Assembly: GCA_009885535.1 (NCBI GenBank)
Contig: VFKL01000009.1
Location: forward strand, 1 to 46,982
DNA: 46,982 bases
Reading direction: 5' to 3'
Origin: Chitinophagaceae bacterium
GTDB lineage: Bacteria > Bacteroidota > Bacteroidia > Chitinophagales > Chitinophagaceae
This document shows positions 25,933-35,542 of the stretch, piece by piece; within the stretch, counting starts at the first letter, position 1, and the number at the start of each line of letters is the position of its first letter. A model generated the notes under the pieces. It worked only from the letters and a program-made list of their open reading frames with translations. It did no database searches and had not been told where the DNA came from. The translations under genes and the position numbers were made by a program.

Positions 25933-26997
25933 TTGAAAATATTATTTCTAACATCTGCTCCTAAAAATATTTCTCCTAGCCAGAGATTTAGATTTGAGCA
26001 ATATATTGGGCTTGAGGATTTCAGAGATATTACATGTACTGTAAAATCTTTTTATAATGATAGCGCTTGGAGTGTATTACACAAAAACAACTATCAACTT
26101 AAAAAGTCGGTTGGTATCCTTTCTGGTTTTTTGAGAAGATGGTTAATGCTTTTAACCGTTTATAAGTACGACTTTGTGTATATTCATAGAGAAGCTACCC
26201 CTATTGGGCCACCCATTTTTGAATGGATTATTGCAAAAATTTTCAAAAAGAAAATAATTTTCGACTTTGATGATTCCATTTGGGTAAAAATCGCTTCTGT
26301 GGCAAACCCTAAAGTGGCTAGTTTGAAATGCTCTTGGAAAGTAGCCAATATTTGTTCATATAGTAGAACTGTAAGTGTTGGAAATGATTTTCTTGCCGAA
26401 TTCGCTAGAAAATATTGTAAAGACGTTAGAATTATTCCAACCGTAGTAAACACAGATTCGTACCATAATAAACTAAAACATCAAGAAGAAAACAATTTTA
26501 CGATTGGTTGGACAGGTACTTACACGAATTTGTATAATCTTCAGTTGATAAAAAATGTAATTCGTGAACTTCAGAAAAAATATAAGTTTAATTTTTTAAT
26601 CATCGCCAATCGCGATCCAATGTTAGAAAAGGTAAAGTATACGTACAAAAAATGGGAATTGGCCACAGAAATTGAGGATTTACTACAAATGCATATTGGC
26701 ATTATGCCTTTAATCAACTCAGAAGTTGAACTGGGTAAATGTGCATTTAAAGCTATTCAATATATGAGCTTGGGTATTCCTCCAGTGGTTAGTCCGGTGG
26801 GTGCAAATAAAAAAGTAGTGATTGACGGAGAAAACGGATTTTGGGCAAATGATGAAGCTCAATGGTACGATAGTTTAGAAAAATTAATTACCAACCATCA
26901 ATTACGTACCGAAATGGGCAATAAAGCCAGGAATAGAATCATTGCAAATTATTCCGTAAAAGCAAATAAAGATAAGTTTTTGCAATTGTTTACTTAA
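25933..26997 (+). CDS. glycosyltransferase family 4 (GT-B fold)
   Basis: The 354-residue retaining-type glycosyltransferase has an N-terminal acceptor domain starting MKILFLTSAPKN. The donor domain (about 185-350) has GWTGT near 192-196 and the GT4-type segment GKCAFKAIQYMSLGIPPVVSP near 274-294, with PVGANKKVV and DGENGFWA following. The start is a TTG at 25933, 23 bases after a -7 element. The next ATG-like start would cut into the conserved first strand. It is the first gene of the rightward arm; the next gene, a flippase, starts 84 bases later. Confidence 0.87.
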   Translation: MKILFLTSAPKNISPSQRFRFEQYIGLEDFRDITCTVKSFYNDSAWSVLHKNNYQLKKSVGILSGFLRRWLMLLTVYKYDFVYIHREATPIGPPIFEWIIAKIFKKKIIFDFDDSIWVKIASVANPKVASLKCSWKVANICSYSRTVSVGNDFLAEFARKYCKDVRIIPTVVNTDSYHNKLKHQEENNFTIGWTGTYTNLYNLQLIKNVIRELQKKYKFNFLIIANRDPMLEKVKYTYKKWELATEIEDLLQMHIGIMPLINSEVELGKCAFKAIQYMSLGIPPVVSPVGANKKVVIDGENGFWANDEAQWYDSLEKLITNHQLRTEMGNKARNRIIANYSVKANKDKFLQLFT

Positions 26998-27081
26998 TCC
27001 GTTTTTCTAGAAAATATCATTTAAAATATTTTAATTTTTACATTTTCTACTTCAATTTCAAAAAATGGAAATTTAAAATAA

Positions 27082-28317
27082 ATGAAAAAATTTTTTAAAA
27101 GCTTTTTCTCTTTAGGATTAATCCAGGTATTTGGACTTCTAACCCCATTAATTTTAACCCCTTACATCATTCATAAAGTTGGCTTGTCTGTTTTTGGCAT
27201 TATTGCCACAGCACAAAGCATTGTTGTATTTTTCAACTTAATTACAGAATTTGGTTTCAATACTACAACCGTTAGAAATCTATCCCAACAAAAAAACAAT
27301 CATGCAGCATCTGAAAAAATTGTAACCACTGTTTTTTATTTAAAGCTTATTTTGTTGTTTATTTCCTTTGGCATTTATTTCCCCTTAATCTATTGGGTTC
27401 CAAATTTTAAAAATCATTTCGGCATTTTTTTATTAAGCTTTTCAATGGTAATTGGACAAACCTTACTTCCAATATGGTATTATCAGGGTACAGAAAAGAT
27501 CAGTAAAACTACAATACCAATACTTATTTTTAAATTATTGAGTGTTGCGCTTATTTTTATTTGTATTAAAAAACCTGAGGATGCATTGTATGTAAATCTG
27601 ATTTATGGTTTTTGTAATCTTTGTGCTGGCGTCTATTTATACATCCGCATTTTAAAATCGTATAATTTTTCATTACGACATTTATATTTTTCAAACATTG
27701 TAACCGAGTTAAAGGAAAATATGGCGATGTTTTTATCAAATGTCAGTATTGTCGCTTATGCCAATTCAACCATTATAATTTTAAGTTTTTTTATTTCACC
27801 AATAGCATTAGGCGTTTATGGTGTGATTGATAAAATTTTACAGCTGATGAAATCAGTGCTTGTGTTGGTTCATAATTCTGTTTACCCAATGATTTGTAAT
27901 ATCATAAAATTTGAAAAAGAAACATTAATCGGTTTTTTAAAGAAGATATATTTTGTTCTTTGGATCTTGGTTTTTTCTGGAGCCGTTTTCCTTTACTTTT
28001 TTCCAGATTTAATTTTAAGCTACTTCATTCGTGATTCCCATGAAGGCTCAAACTATTTAAAGTATCTAGGATTTTTGATTTTTATAGTTAGTCTTAACAT
28101 GCCTTTCAATCAAAGTTTACTGGCCTTAAAAAAAGATTGGTTGGTTTTAAGAGTTGTGTTTTTAAGTTCGATAATTAGTTTATTGTTGAATTTTTTAATT
28201 GTGCCGAAATACGGTATAAATGGTTCTATTTTAACGATGTTCGTTACCGAAACAATGGTTACTTGTTCATTTATTTATTGTTTTTTAAAAACAGATTTAA
28301 TTAAAATTCAAAAATAA
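27082..28317 (+). CDS. Wzx-like polysaccharide flippase
   Basis: The 411-residue protein has about 12 hydrophobic segments and fits the MOP/PST polysaccharide transporter family. Diagnostic are the N-terminal GLIQVFGLLTPLILTPYIIHKVG (about residues 13-35), with the conserved PYI, and EFGFNTTTVRNLS near 55-67. It would flip lipid-linked repeat units across the inner membrane for polymerisation by the Wzy-like protein encoded at 30437-31747. It is followed by a glycosyltransferase after 8 bases. Confidence 0.87.
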   Translation: MKKFFKSFFSLGLIQVFGLLTPLILTPYIIHKVGLSVFGIIATAQSIVVFFNLITEFGFNTTTVRNLSQQKNNHAASEKIVTTVFYLKLILLFISFGIYFPLIYWVPNFKNHFGIFLLSFSMVIGQTLLPIWYYQGTEKISKTTIPILIFKLLSVALIFICIKKPEDALYVNLIYGFCNLCAGVYLYIRILKSYNFSLRHLYFSNIVTELKENMAMFLSNVSIVAYANSTIIILSFFISPIALGVYGVIDKILQLMKSVLVLVHNSVYPMICNIIKFEKETLIGFLKKIYFVLWILVFSGAVFLYFFPDLILSYFIRDSHEGSNYLKYLGFLIFIVSLNMPFNQSLLALKKDWLVLRVVFLSSIISLLLNFLIVPKYGINGSILTMFVTETMVTCSFIYCFLKTDLIKIQK

Positions 28318-28325
28318 AATCCGGT

Positions 28326-29180
28326 ATGAAAATTTGCGCGGTTACCATTTTATTTCACCCAGAAGAATCTGTAAAATATAATGTTTCGAGTTATTTACAT
28401 GCCGTTGATTTAGCCTACATCATAGATAATACAGAAAGTGCAGCAATAAACAATCGTAAATTATTTGAAGGGATAGAAGGAGAAGAGAAAATTGTATTTA
28501 TAAAAAACGAAACCAATGTAGGGATTGGGAAATCTTTAAACATCGCATTTCAAATGGCAGAAGATGCCGGATTTGATTGGATCTTAACCATGGATCAGGA
28601 TTCTAATTTTAATGGAAATGCTTTTTTCGAATTAGCAGCAACAAAATTTAACGATAACAATATCGGAATAATTGGCGCATCAGCACATCAAAATATACCT
28701 TTCAAAAACGGCTTTGATGAACATTTCAACAGCAATCTTTTTTTGATTACTTCCGGGAATCTCGTTCGTATAAATGCTTGGAAAAAAATTGGTGGATATA
28801 ATGAACGATTATTTATTGATGAAGTAGATACAGATTTTTGTTTGAGGTTACAGAAAATGAATTTTCAAATTTTAAGTACTAAAGAAAATTATCTACAACA
28901 TAAATTAGGGAATCAATTCGATGTAAAATTTCCATTTTCTAAAAACGTTTGGCCTATTGGAATCCACGCTCCGTTTAGAATGTATTATATGGCTAGGAAT
29001 GGTTTGTTTATGATTAAGCAATATGCATTTAGCCATCCAAAATATGTGTTATACCGACTAAAAAGTTTCGTAGCAAAATTTTTATTTATCTTATTTTTCT
29101 ACCCCAGTAAATCACGCTACTTAAAAAGTTTTTTTAGTGGGGTGAAAGATTTTGTGGTGGGGAGATTTGGGGGGTTGTAG
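28326..29180 (+). CDS. glycosyltransferase family 2, rhamnosyltransferase-like
   Basis: The 284-residue GT-A enzyme has YIIDNTES near 31-38, NVGIGKSLNIAF near 63-74, the metal motif LTMDQDSNF near 88-96, and IDEVDTDFCLRL near 162-173 with a probable catalytic base. It resembles RfbF-type rhamnosyltransferases. The C-terminal tail has a basic/hydrophobic membrane-associated stretch. The last codons (GRFGGL-stop) lie in G-rich sequence that grades into the 9-bp array, so the C-terminus may have been remodelled by the repeat. Confidence 0.85.
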   Translation: MKICAVTILFHPEESVKYNVSSYLHAVDLAYIIDNTESAAINNRKLFEGIEGEEKIVFIKNETNVGIGKSLNIAFQMAEDAGFDWILTMDQDSNFNGNAFFELAATKFNDNNIGIIGASAHQNIPFKNGFDEHFNSNLFLITSGNLVRINAWKKIGGYNERLFIDEVDTDFCLRLQKMNFQILSTKENYLQHKLGNQFDVKFPFSKNVWPIGIHAPFRMYYMARNGLFMIKQYAFSHPKYVLYRLKSFVAKFLFILFFYPSKSRYLKSFFSGVKDFVVGRFGGL

Positions 29181-29181
29181 G

Positions 29182-29352
29182 GGTTTGAGAGGTTGGTGAG
29201 GTTTAAGAAGTTGGTGAGGTTTATGAGGTTTATGAGGTTGGTGAGGTTGGTGAGGTTTGAGAGGTTTGTGAGGTTTGTGAGGTTTGTGAGGTTTGTGAGG
29301 TTTGAGAGGTTTATGTGGTTTGTGAGGTTTATGAGGTTTGTGAGGTTTGTCA
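29182..29352 (+). repeat. 19-unit 9-bp tandem array after a glycosyltransferase stop codon
   Basis: There are 19 units of exactly 9 bp, starting one base after the TAG stop. They are variants of GGTTTGTGA, GGTTTGAGA, GGTTTATGA and GGTTGGTGA. The 9-bp phase can be followed backward over the last two units of coding sequence (GATTTGGGG, GGTTGTAGG). The sense strand is almost free of C. Confidence 0.95.
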
Positions 29353-29385
29353 AGTTGAAGATGTTTAAAATTTCCAAATTTCCAA

Positions 29386-29457
29386 GCTCCATAGGAGCGA
29401 CATAACTATAGAAAATGAATAAAAATAAGAAGATCCAAGCTCCATAGGAGCGACATA
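29386..29457. repeat. two copies of the GCTCC palindromic repeat
   Basis: GCTCCATAGGAGCGACATA occurs at 29386-29404 and 29439-29457, each preceded by CCAA. The core GCTCC-ATA-GGAGC is a perfect palindrome. It is related to the degenerate copies at 131-199. Confidence 0.75.
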
Positions 29458-29501
29458 AATTATTGGTTCAAAAGGTGCGTTCAAGAAGACAAAAACGGAA
29501 A

Positions 29502-29546
29502 ACTTCCAACTTATTGAACTCATTGAACCTTTTGAACCAATTAAAC
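29502..29546 (-). repeat. 9-bp tandem array containing the stop codon of the leftward glycosyltransferase
   Basis: Five 9-bp units read on the minus strand GTTTAATTG, GTTCAAAAG, GTTCAATGA, GTTCAATAA, GTTGGAAGT. The first unit encodes the final valine and the TAA stop of the gene, exactly as in the array at 4871-4924. The units match the GTTCAA half of the array after lysS. Confidence 0.9.
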
Positions 29547-30440
29547 ATTTTTACACAACATCCAATACCCCTTTACCAAATTCTTCGTTTCTTTCAAATT
29601 TCCTTTTATAAGCAGTTGTAAAAAGCGCATCAAAAATTCTACAGTGAATGTAAAAAATGCAACAGTAAAATAGCCTAGTGTGCTAAAATGTTTTTTGGCA
29701 TATTTCAATCGGCTGCTTAAACTTAAAAATAATCGAAATGCTTTTACAGATGCTGTAGTTCCCATGCCTGTATGTATGGCTTGAATGTGGGAATGGTAAA
29801 ATGATTTTCCACCTGCATTTTTTAAACTCAAAGAAAAATCCAACTCTTCAAAATACACAAAAAAACGTTCGTCAAAATATCCGGCTTTTTCAAATACCGT
29901 ATTACGCATAAACATATAAGCACCCATAACCTGATCCACAAACCTACTTTCCTTATGATCCCAATCTGTCATTAAAGTTGGCGGATGAAATAGTTTTGGC
30001 CATATTTTCGAAAGCCCTAATGAATGATACATAAAATTTATCGTCTTCGGAAATCTTGCACAAGTAGGTGTTACAAGATTGGATTCGTTTAACAATTGGC
30101 AACCTAAAACATCGACATCGTCATGAGCTTCCATATAATCAAAACTAGCAGATATTGTATTTTCCAACAACACAGCATCCGGATTAAGCAACAAAATATA
30201 TTTGGCTTGACTCATTTTAAAACCTTGATTACAAGCACGTGCAAATCCTACATTTTCTGTGTTTTTAATTACTTGAATTTTAGCATTTATTGGGAGCAAA
30301 TACAAAGAATCATCGGTAGAGTTATTGTCGATAACAATTACACTTGTAATTAATTCTGATTGATTGGATTTAAAAATCGATTCAACACATTTTCGTAAAA
30401 AATCATAACTATTCCAATTTACAATTACAATATCTATCAT
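29541..30440 (-). CDS. glycosyltransferase family 2, WbbL-type rhamnosyltransferase
   Basis: The 299-residue GT-A enzyme starts with the WbbL-like pattern IVIVNWNS and continues with VIDNNSTDDS near 36-45, NVGFARACNQGF near 63-74 and LLLNPDAVL near 84-92 as the metal/nucleotide site. FFVYFEELDFSLSLKNAG near 190-207 carries the probable catalytic acid residues and ends near GTTAS. The rfbA/rfbB genes fit a dTDP-sugar donor, so rhamnosyl transfer is plausible but unproven. Its ATG overlaps the polymerase stop by 4 bases (ATGA), which indicates translational coupling. Confidence 0.88.
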   Translation of the reverse strand: MIDIVIVNWNSYDFLRKCVESIFKSNQSELITSVIVIDNNSTDDSLYLLPINAKIQVIKNTENVGFARACNQGFKMSQAKYILLLNPDAVLLENTISASFDYMEAHDDVDVLGCQLLNESNLVTPTCARFPKTINFMYHSLGLSKIWPKLFHPPTLMTDWDHKESRFVDQVMGAYMFMRNTVFEKAGYFDERFFVYFEELDFSLSLKNAGGKSFYHSHIQAIHTGMGTTASVKAFRLFLSLSSRLKYAKKHFSTLGYFTVAFFTFTVEFLMRFLQLLIKGNLKETKNLVKGYWMLCKNV

Positions 30441-31747
30441 GCTAATTTTTTTGAATCAATAATAGATGTTGATTTTATACCTAAAGGATTGGGTAATTCC
30501 TTGTCAAGTAATAGGAATACCTCTACATAAATTACAATTTTAAGCCAGCTTGAAAAAACGGTAAAATAATGATCGCGAAAAAAAGACAGCATCAATGGAA
30601 ATAGCAAAAAAGAATAATACAATACATACCGCAACGATTTCGTATGGGCTGCTTTTAAATATAAAAAGCTTTGAAGTGCGCCTAATATCATCATAATAAA
30701 CAAGGCATAACCCTTTCCAAAATCCTGAATGTAAGCCCGAAATATAGTGTACACATTTGTTGGATAAGGAATAAAAACATACTCATCCGCGATGTCTTTT
30801 GTTTTTGATTTGGGCAACAAATGAATATTCTCCGCAAGCTTTACAAAAAAACCGAGTGTGTTATTTCCCGAATAATCTGATTTTTCTCCCTTATTGTGCA
30901 TGTAGTCCATTGCATTTAATGGACTAACCAAATATAAACTGGTGTACTCAAATGAAGATGAGATATTATTACTCAACCCATTTTCGGCGGATCCTCCTTT
31001 TTCATAAATAATACCTACAATCGAAAATAATACCGTGAAAAAAAGCATCATTAAAACCACTTTTTTAATAAAGTTTTTATTATTAATGAAATTATTAATG
31101 CCCAAATAAATGGCAAGGATCATAAATAGAGAAGTTCTTCCGGTATAAAAAACGGTATACACCATGGCAATTGTGAAACTCAAAATCAATATGAGCCTGT
31201 TTTGCATGGTCCTGTTTTGTAAAAAAACAAAATAGTTTATTGCAAAAATGACAATAGAAAATGAAACCAAATATTTTGTTGGACCAATATCAAGTTCTCC
31301 ATAAATCAATTCGGATCGTATGCCAATAAATATGTTATCTAGATTCGAGCCTTTATAAATGTTGAAAATGGATTTTAGGTAAAATGGAAGCCCGACTAAA
31401 ACAATACCCGTAAAAAAAAGGCGATAAAAAACACCAATTTGATGTTCAGCTTTTTCTTTGATTGAATGTTGTTCAATCACATTTTTCAACTGATGATGAA
31501 TATACACAGAACCCAAACTGAATGCCAAAGTAGCTAGTGAAACGAATATATATGTGTCAAACGAAATGGGATATAATTCGAACAACACAAACTTACTAAC
31601 TAGAAATTGCATCAAAACTATAATCGCCCAAAGCAATGAAAAAAGTACAGAGGGATGAAATAATTTTTTTGAAAAATAGTAAACGTTGATGATAAAAATA
31701 CCAAATTGAAAAAGAATAAACGTAATAGGAATTAAGATGTTATTCAT
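30437..31747 (-). CDS. Wzy-like oligosaccharide repeat-unit polymerase
   Basis: The 436-residue protein has about 11 hydrophobic segments and a long hydrophilic loop (about 270-350). Typical of this polymerase family are the GRTSLFMILAIYLG helix near 200-213 and the loop motif YPTNVYTIFRAYIQDFG near 335-351. It should join flipped repeat units in the periplasm. Identity is family-level; polymerases of this kind vary greatly in sequence. It is transcribed with the rhamnosyltransferase-like gene and lies downstream of wzz. Confidence 0.83.
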   Translation of the reverse strand: MNNILIPITFILFQFGIFIINVYYFSKKLFHPSVLFSLLWAIIVLMQFLVSKFVLFELYPISFDTYIFVSLATLAFSLGSVYIHHQLKNVIEQHSIKEKAEHQIGVFYRLFFTGIVLVGLPFYLKSIFNIYKGSNLDNIFIGIRSELIYGELDIGPTKYLVSFSIVIFAINYFVFLQNRTMQNRLILILSFTIAMVYTVFYTGRTSLFMILAIYLGINNFINNKNFIKKVVLMMLFFTVLFSIVGIIYEKGGSAENGLSNNISSSFEYTSLYLVSPLNAMDYMHNKGEKSDYSGNNTLGFFVKLAENIHLLPKSKTKDIADEYVFIPYPTNVYTIFRAYIQDFGKGYALFIMMILGALQSFLYLKAAHTKSLRYVLYYSFLLFPLMLSFFRDHYFTVFSSWLKIVIYVEVFLLLDKELPNPLGIKSTSIIDSKKLA

Positions 31748-31818
31748 TTTTACTTTCTAAAAAAACTATCGAATGTTTTAGTTTTACTTTTAAGTCAAAA
31801 AAAACCGGAATTCGACAG

Positions 31819-31846
31819 TTTTGACTTTTTAATTTTGACTTTTTAA
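31819..31846 (-). repeat. 14-bp tandem repeat containing the wzz stop codon
   Basis: Two exact 14-bp units (TTTTGACTTTTTAA on the plus strand) lie head to tail. The TAA stop of the wzz-like gene (31843-31845) is inside the first unit in sense direction. It is another case of a short tandem repeat at a stop codon, but here inside an operon. Confidence 0.75.
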
Positions 31847-32868
31847 TTTGTCCCTTCATTTTGACTCAACCTATTTTTCAGAAAACTAATCCATAAAAGC
31901 AACAACAAAATGGCATTGGCTAAAATGGCAAATATCACCGCAGATTTTATTTTACTAGATTTTATTTTCTCCATAGGATAATCTGCATTGTCTATAATTT
32001 GCAACAATGGAATCTTTTTAATGTATTGATATTTGGCTAGTTCTAAATTTTTGAAAAGTTCTTTATACGCTTCTCCATAAGCCGAAATATTATACTGTTG
32101 CATTTGAGGATTTGCAAGCGCTACAGAAAATGCAGGATTGATATTTGCATCAACATATTGTGCTTTAGACATTAAGCTTGACCCTACATTCTTTTTTAAA
32201 GAATCTACTCGAAGTGCCAAAACATCCACCGTTTCCTTCTCTTTTCTGCTTGTAATTTCTGTATAAAAAATTCCGGCTTCTTCTACCAACCTATCAGTAA
32301 ATACTTTCGAAAATTTTTCGTCATAGCTTGTAATTTGAATCTCGTAAATGCTTAATTTTTTATCCGGTCGTGCTGGATTTATATCTTCCTTCTCCATTTT
32401 TAAATAAATATAATGGAGAATACTATCTTGTAGATAATTCATTTTATCCTTAGTTATTCCCACTGGAAAATCAATACTGGCTAACCTTTCTTTTTTATTT
32501 AATGCTTTTCGAAGTCCTGTTATTTCTAAATAATAAGATGCTAGCGTGTACTTTTTATTGTTAAATATTTCATCGCTCAACAACACTTTTTCAATGATTC
32601 TTCGGCTTTTCATGATTTCGATGATGTTATCTCCATCAAATAAATTACCTGATCCGCCCAATCCATAACCAAACTGTGAAGCGAGGTTGAATGCGCCCGA
32701 CAAACTGTTATCAGAATTGCCTGCGTCTAAAGCAAAACTCAATCTACTTTGAAATTTTGGCTTGGTTAGCATGGCCACAACAAAGCCTGTGGTGCCGGCT
32801 AATACACCCAACGCTACAAATAAGTACCATTTTTTTAACAGCACATTCAAGAAGGAATTTGATTGCAT
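31843..32868 (-). CDS. Wzz-type polysaccharide chain-length regulator
   Basis: The 341-residue protein has the Wzz/PCP layout: an N-terminal membrane helix (about 15-35), a large periplasmic helical domain, and a C-terminal membrane helix (about 310-330) followed by a short cytoplasmic tail. The proximal segment after the first helix (KPKFQSRLSFAL) resembles the conserved Wzz entry. No tyrosine-kinase domain is fused, unlike Wzc. It would set polymer length with the Wzy-like protein. It follows the export gene by about 50 bases, so the two probably share a transcript. Confidence 0.85.
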   Translation of the reverse strand: MQSNSFLNVLLKKWYLFVALGVLAGTTGFVVAMLTKPKFQSRLSFALDAGNSDNSLSGAFNLASQFGYGLGGSGNLFDGDNIIEIMKSRRIIEKVLLSDEIFNNKKYTLASYYLEITGLRKALNKKERLASIDFPVGITKDKMNYLQDSILHYIYLKMEKEDINPARPDKKLSIYEIQITSYDEKFSKVFTDRLVEEAGIFYTEITSRKEKETVDVLALRVDSLKKNVGSSLMSKAQYVDANINPAFSVALANPQMQQYNISAYGEAYKELFKNLELAKYQYIKKIPLLQIIDNADYPMEKIKSSKIKSAVIFAILANAILLLLLWISFLKNRLSQNEGTN

Positions 32869-32920
32869 CTTTATAAATTAAATCTGAAAAATTTAAAAAT
32901 ACGAACTTTATATGCAGCCA

Positions 32921-35350
32921 TTAATTTTTCAAAGCCGTTAATACTACATTCGAAATGATGCCCATTGCCGAAACCAACAATGCCCATTCACCAACACCAA
33001 TTTTATTTCTATTTTCTTTATTTTTTTGTGGCACAAAAATTTCAGCCCTAGTTGTGATTTTTGGATAAAATTTAAATCCCAAAAATGATTTTACAGATTT
33101 TACTTTTCCACTTGGAAAAACAACCAATGTTTTCAATTTTCTTGCATCACTGGTATAACCACCAGATTGCTTGATATAATATTTTGCCGACTTATTGCTT
33201 CTTAATGACATTATATTTGGGTAATATACCTCACCCGTAACTTTTACCAAATTATTGTTTTTACTTACAGTAATCAAATCGCCATCTTCTAAATTCAAAT
33301 TATCATACTGCGAGTTGTCTTTAAATACTTTTTTGAGGTCTATACTAATGGTTTCAAACGCACCGTACAATTCATTTTTTAGTTGTTCATTAGTAGCAAT
33401 GCTATCATATTCCAGATTCATTAATCGTTGAAAAAACAATTCTCGTTCTGCTATGGTAAAAACAGAATTCTTTCTGCGTCTAATAATAATTGATGAACTA
33501 TCTGCTGATGCTTTAAAACCACCAACACGCTTTATGATATCCGTTATTTTCTCCCCACTTTTTTGAAGATTGTATTTTCCAGGTGTTAATACTTCACCCA
33601 CAACCATTACCATACGTTGGTTAATTACCCCAGGCAATACTTTCACATGTACAATATCAAATGGCATTAGCATAAGTTCTTCACCCGATTGACTTGTTTT
33701 AGATATGTTTACTGTAAATGTTTCTGTTTCTAAATAATTTAAAGTATTGGATTCTGATATCTTTTTTCTTCTCGAAATTTCTATTGTTGACGAATCGCCC
33801 AAATCGTTAATGCCACCAGCTTCCAAAAGCAATTCTTTTATCGTTAACTTTTCTCTCCATTGAACCTTTCCCGATTTTCTGATATTTCCCATAATGGTAA
33901 CATACTGATTATCTTTAAAATCATAGATTGAATATACATGTACCGAATCTGATTTGTTTAATGGAATATCCAATTGATTATTAAGGATTGAATCTAAATT
34001 TACAGACAAGATAGAAGGTTGACGACCTTTTTCTAACCTAAAAATATTCGCTCTCTCCGCATAAGCTACTTCCAGCAATCCACCCGATTTTTCTAATAAT
34101 GATTTTAATGTTGTTGTTGTACCTGATTCGTAATTTCCTGGTCTATACACTGAGCCGGTAATGGTGATTTTATCTAAAACTACATTTTGCAAATTGCTGA
34201 TGTAATAATCATCGCCATTGCGAATGGTAAACTTTGAAAATGCACTGTCTTTAATTTCTATTATTTTTCTTTCTTTTTCTGCTAATCTGGTAACAACCAT
34301 TCCGGTTCTATATGCCATCTCATTAAATCCGCCACAATAGCTTAATAGGTTTTCGATATTTTCTCCGCTTAACATTTCATATTTACCTGTGCGCTTTACG
34401 CATCCCAAAATGCTTACCCTGTTATCGTAATATGGTATTCTAACAACATCGCCTTCTTGTAGCAATATGTTATCTTTCTGAATGCCCTTGCATAAAAAAT
34501 CATAGAGATCTGCTTTTTTAACCAACTTATTTCCCCTGATTACTTCGATTTGTCTATAACTTCCTAAGTTGCTTGGACCGCCACACAAATACAAAATATT
34601 ATACAAAGTTGTTAGCGAAGAAACCGTGTATGTTCCTGGTTTATACGCTTCTCCAATAACGGTTACCCTTATGCTTCTTATTTTCCCTAATTTAATTTGA
34701 ACCCTAGTTTGTCCAGTTGAAATTGCTCGATATATTGTAGATGCCAGCTTAGATTTTATCTTTTCTGTTGCTTGCTCAATCGTTAACCCATTTACATATA
34801 TTGGACCAACCGCTGGAATGTACACTTCCCCATTTTCATTTACATCTAAATTATATCGCATTTCGCTATATCCAAAAACATTAACCACCAATTCATCATC
34901 TGGGCCAACCACATAAGAAGAAGGTGTAGCTATGCGAATATTGGGTTCGAAAACCAAACTGCTTTTTAAAAACAACTCCGAGCCAAAAACCGACAGGTCT
35001 TTATCAGCAATTTCCATTGGCGTTGTACTTGAGCTTCCACTATATGATCTATCTGATTCTTTTGCTGTTGTTTGACTTTTACCAGTAGGCACGTTGTTTA
35101 ATCTGTCCAACAACTTGCCCGCTTGTACACTTGACAATCCTTTAGCCTTCAAAATTTCTATTGCTTTATCATCATCCATACCCATGCTGCTCATTTTGTT
35201 GCGAATCGCCATAATGTCGCCATCGCTGTAGCTATCCACATTTATCTGCGATAAATTTCTTTGCTCAAACAAATTGGACTGTGCCTCACAAATTAAAACA
35301 ACGAATAAAAAAAAGAAAGTTGAAATCAGTTTGTTTTTAAAACTTCTCAT
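32921..35350 (-). CDS. Wza-like polysaccharide export protein with multiple SLBB domains
   Basis: The 809-residue protein has a signal peptide (cleaved near CEA-QSN). A small helical region (about 35-90) precedes a polysaccharide-export domain (about 140-225, starting YVVGPDDELVVNVFGY). I count six SLBB-type repeats: VTVIGEAYKPGTY, SILGCVKRTGKY, ITGSVYRPGNY, IMGNIRKSGKV, VVGEVLTPGKY and VTGEVYYPN. A hydrophobic C-terminal segment (about 785-805) is compatible with an outer-membrane helix as in Wza. The single-SLBB-pair enterobacterial Wza is less than half this size; the long form is common in Bacteroidota. It is the first gene of the leftward wza-wzz-wzy-glycosyltransferase unit. Confidence 0.9.
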   Translation of the reverse strand: MRSFKNKLISTFFFLFVVLICEAQSNLFEQRNLSQINVDSYSDGDIMAIRNKMSSMGMDDDKAIEILKAKGLSSVQAGKLLDRLNNVPTGKSQTTAKESDRSYSGSSSTTPMEIADKDLSVFGSELFLKSSLVFEPNIRIATPSSYVVGPDDELVVNVFGYSEMRYNLDVNENGEVYIPAVGPIYVNGLTIEQATEKIKSKLASTIYRAISTGQTRVQIKLGKIRSIRVTVIGEAYKPGTYTVSSLTTLYNILYLCGGPSNLGSYRQIEVIRGNKLVKKADLYDFLCKGIQKDNILLQEGDVVRIPYYDNRVSILGCVKRTGKYEMLSGENIENLLSYCGGFNEMAYRTGMVVTRLAEKERKIIEIKDSAFSKFTIRNGDDYYISNLQNVVLDKITITGSVYRPGNYESGTTTTLKSLLEKSGGLLEVAYAERANIFRLEKGRQPSILSVNLDSILNNQLDIPLNKSDSVHVYSIYDFKDNQYVTIMGNIRKSGKVQWREKLTIKELLLEAGGINDLGDSSTIEISRRKKISESNTLNYLETETFTVNISKTSQSGEELMLMPFDIVHVKVLPGVINQRMVMVVGEVLTPGKYNLQKSGEKITDIIKRVGGFKASADSSSIIIRRRKNSVFTIAERELFFQRLMNLEYDSIATNEQLKNELYGAFETISIDLKKVFKDNSQYDNLNLEDGDLITVSKNNNLVKVTGEVYYPNIMSLRSNKSAKYYIKQSGGYTSDARKLKTLVVFPSGKVKSVKSFLGFKFYPKITTRAEIFVPQKNKENRNKIGVGEWALLVSAMGIISNVVLTALKN

Positions 35351-35426
35351 GTGTTAATATTTAAATCAAAAAGCAAAAGCAATAAATCAAAAATGTTGAT
35401 TTATTCAAAAGCTTTGGAAAGGTGGC

Positions 35427-35434
35427 CAAAGTTA
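35427..35434 (-). promoter_or_regulatory. possible -7 element of the polysaccharide export operon
   Basis: On the minus strand this is TAACTTTG, an exact fit to TAnnTTTG, about 77 bases before the start codon at 35350. No clear -33 element is seen. Confidence 0.45.
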
Positions 35435-35529
35435 CAGTTTTTTATTATTCTTATTTTACTGAAAATTTGATAAATAATGCGACTTAATATAAATTAAATT
35501 AAACAAGTTTTCCTTCAATTTGCTTCAAC

Positions 35530-35537
35530 TATCTTTG
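35530..35537 (+). promoter_or_regulatory. -7 element of the ABC-F gene, implying a nearly leaderless mRNA
   Basis: TATCTTTG fits TAnnTTTG exactly and ends only 5 bases before the ATG at 35543. Transcription starting at the usual 5-8 bases downstream would begin at or next to the start codon. Confidence 0.5.
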
Positions 35538-35542
35538 CACCC

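Noticed and set aside
29117-29405. Reading frames rich in NLTNLT or FVRFVR repeats on either strand
   Set aside because: They are the 9-bp array read in frame; no independent coding signal.
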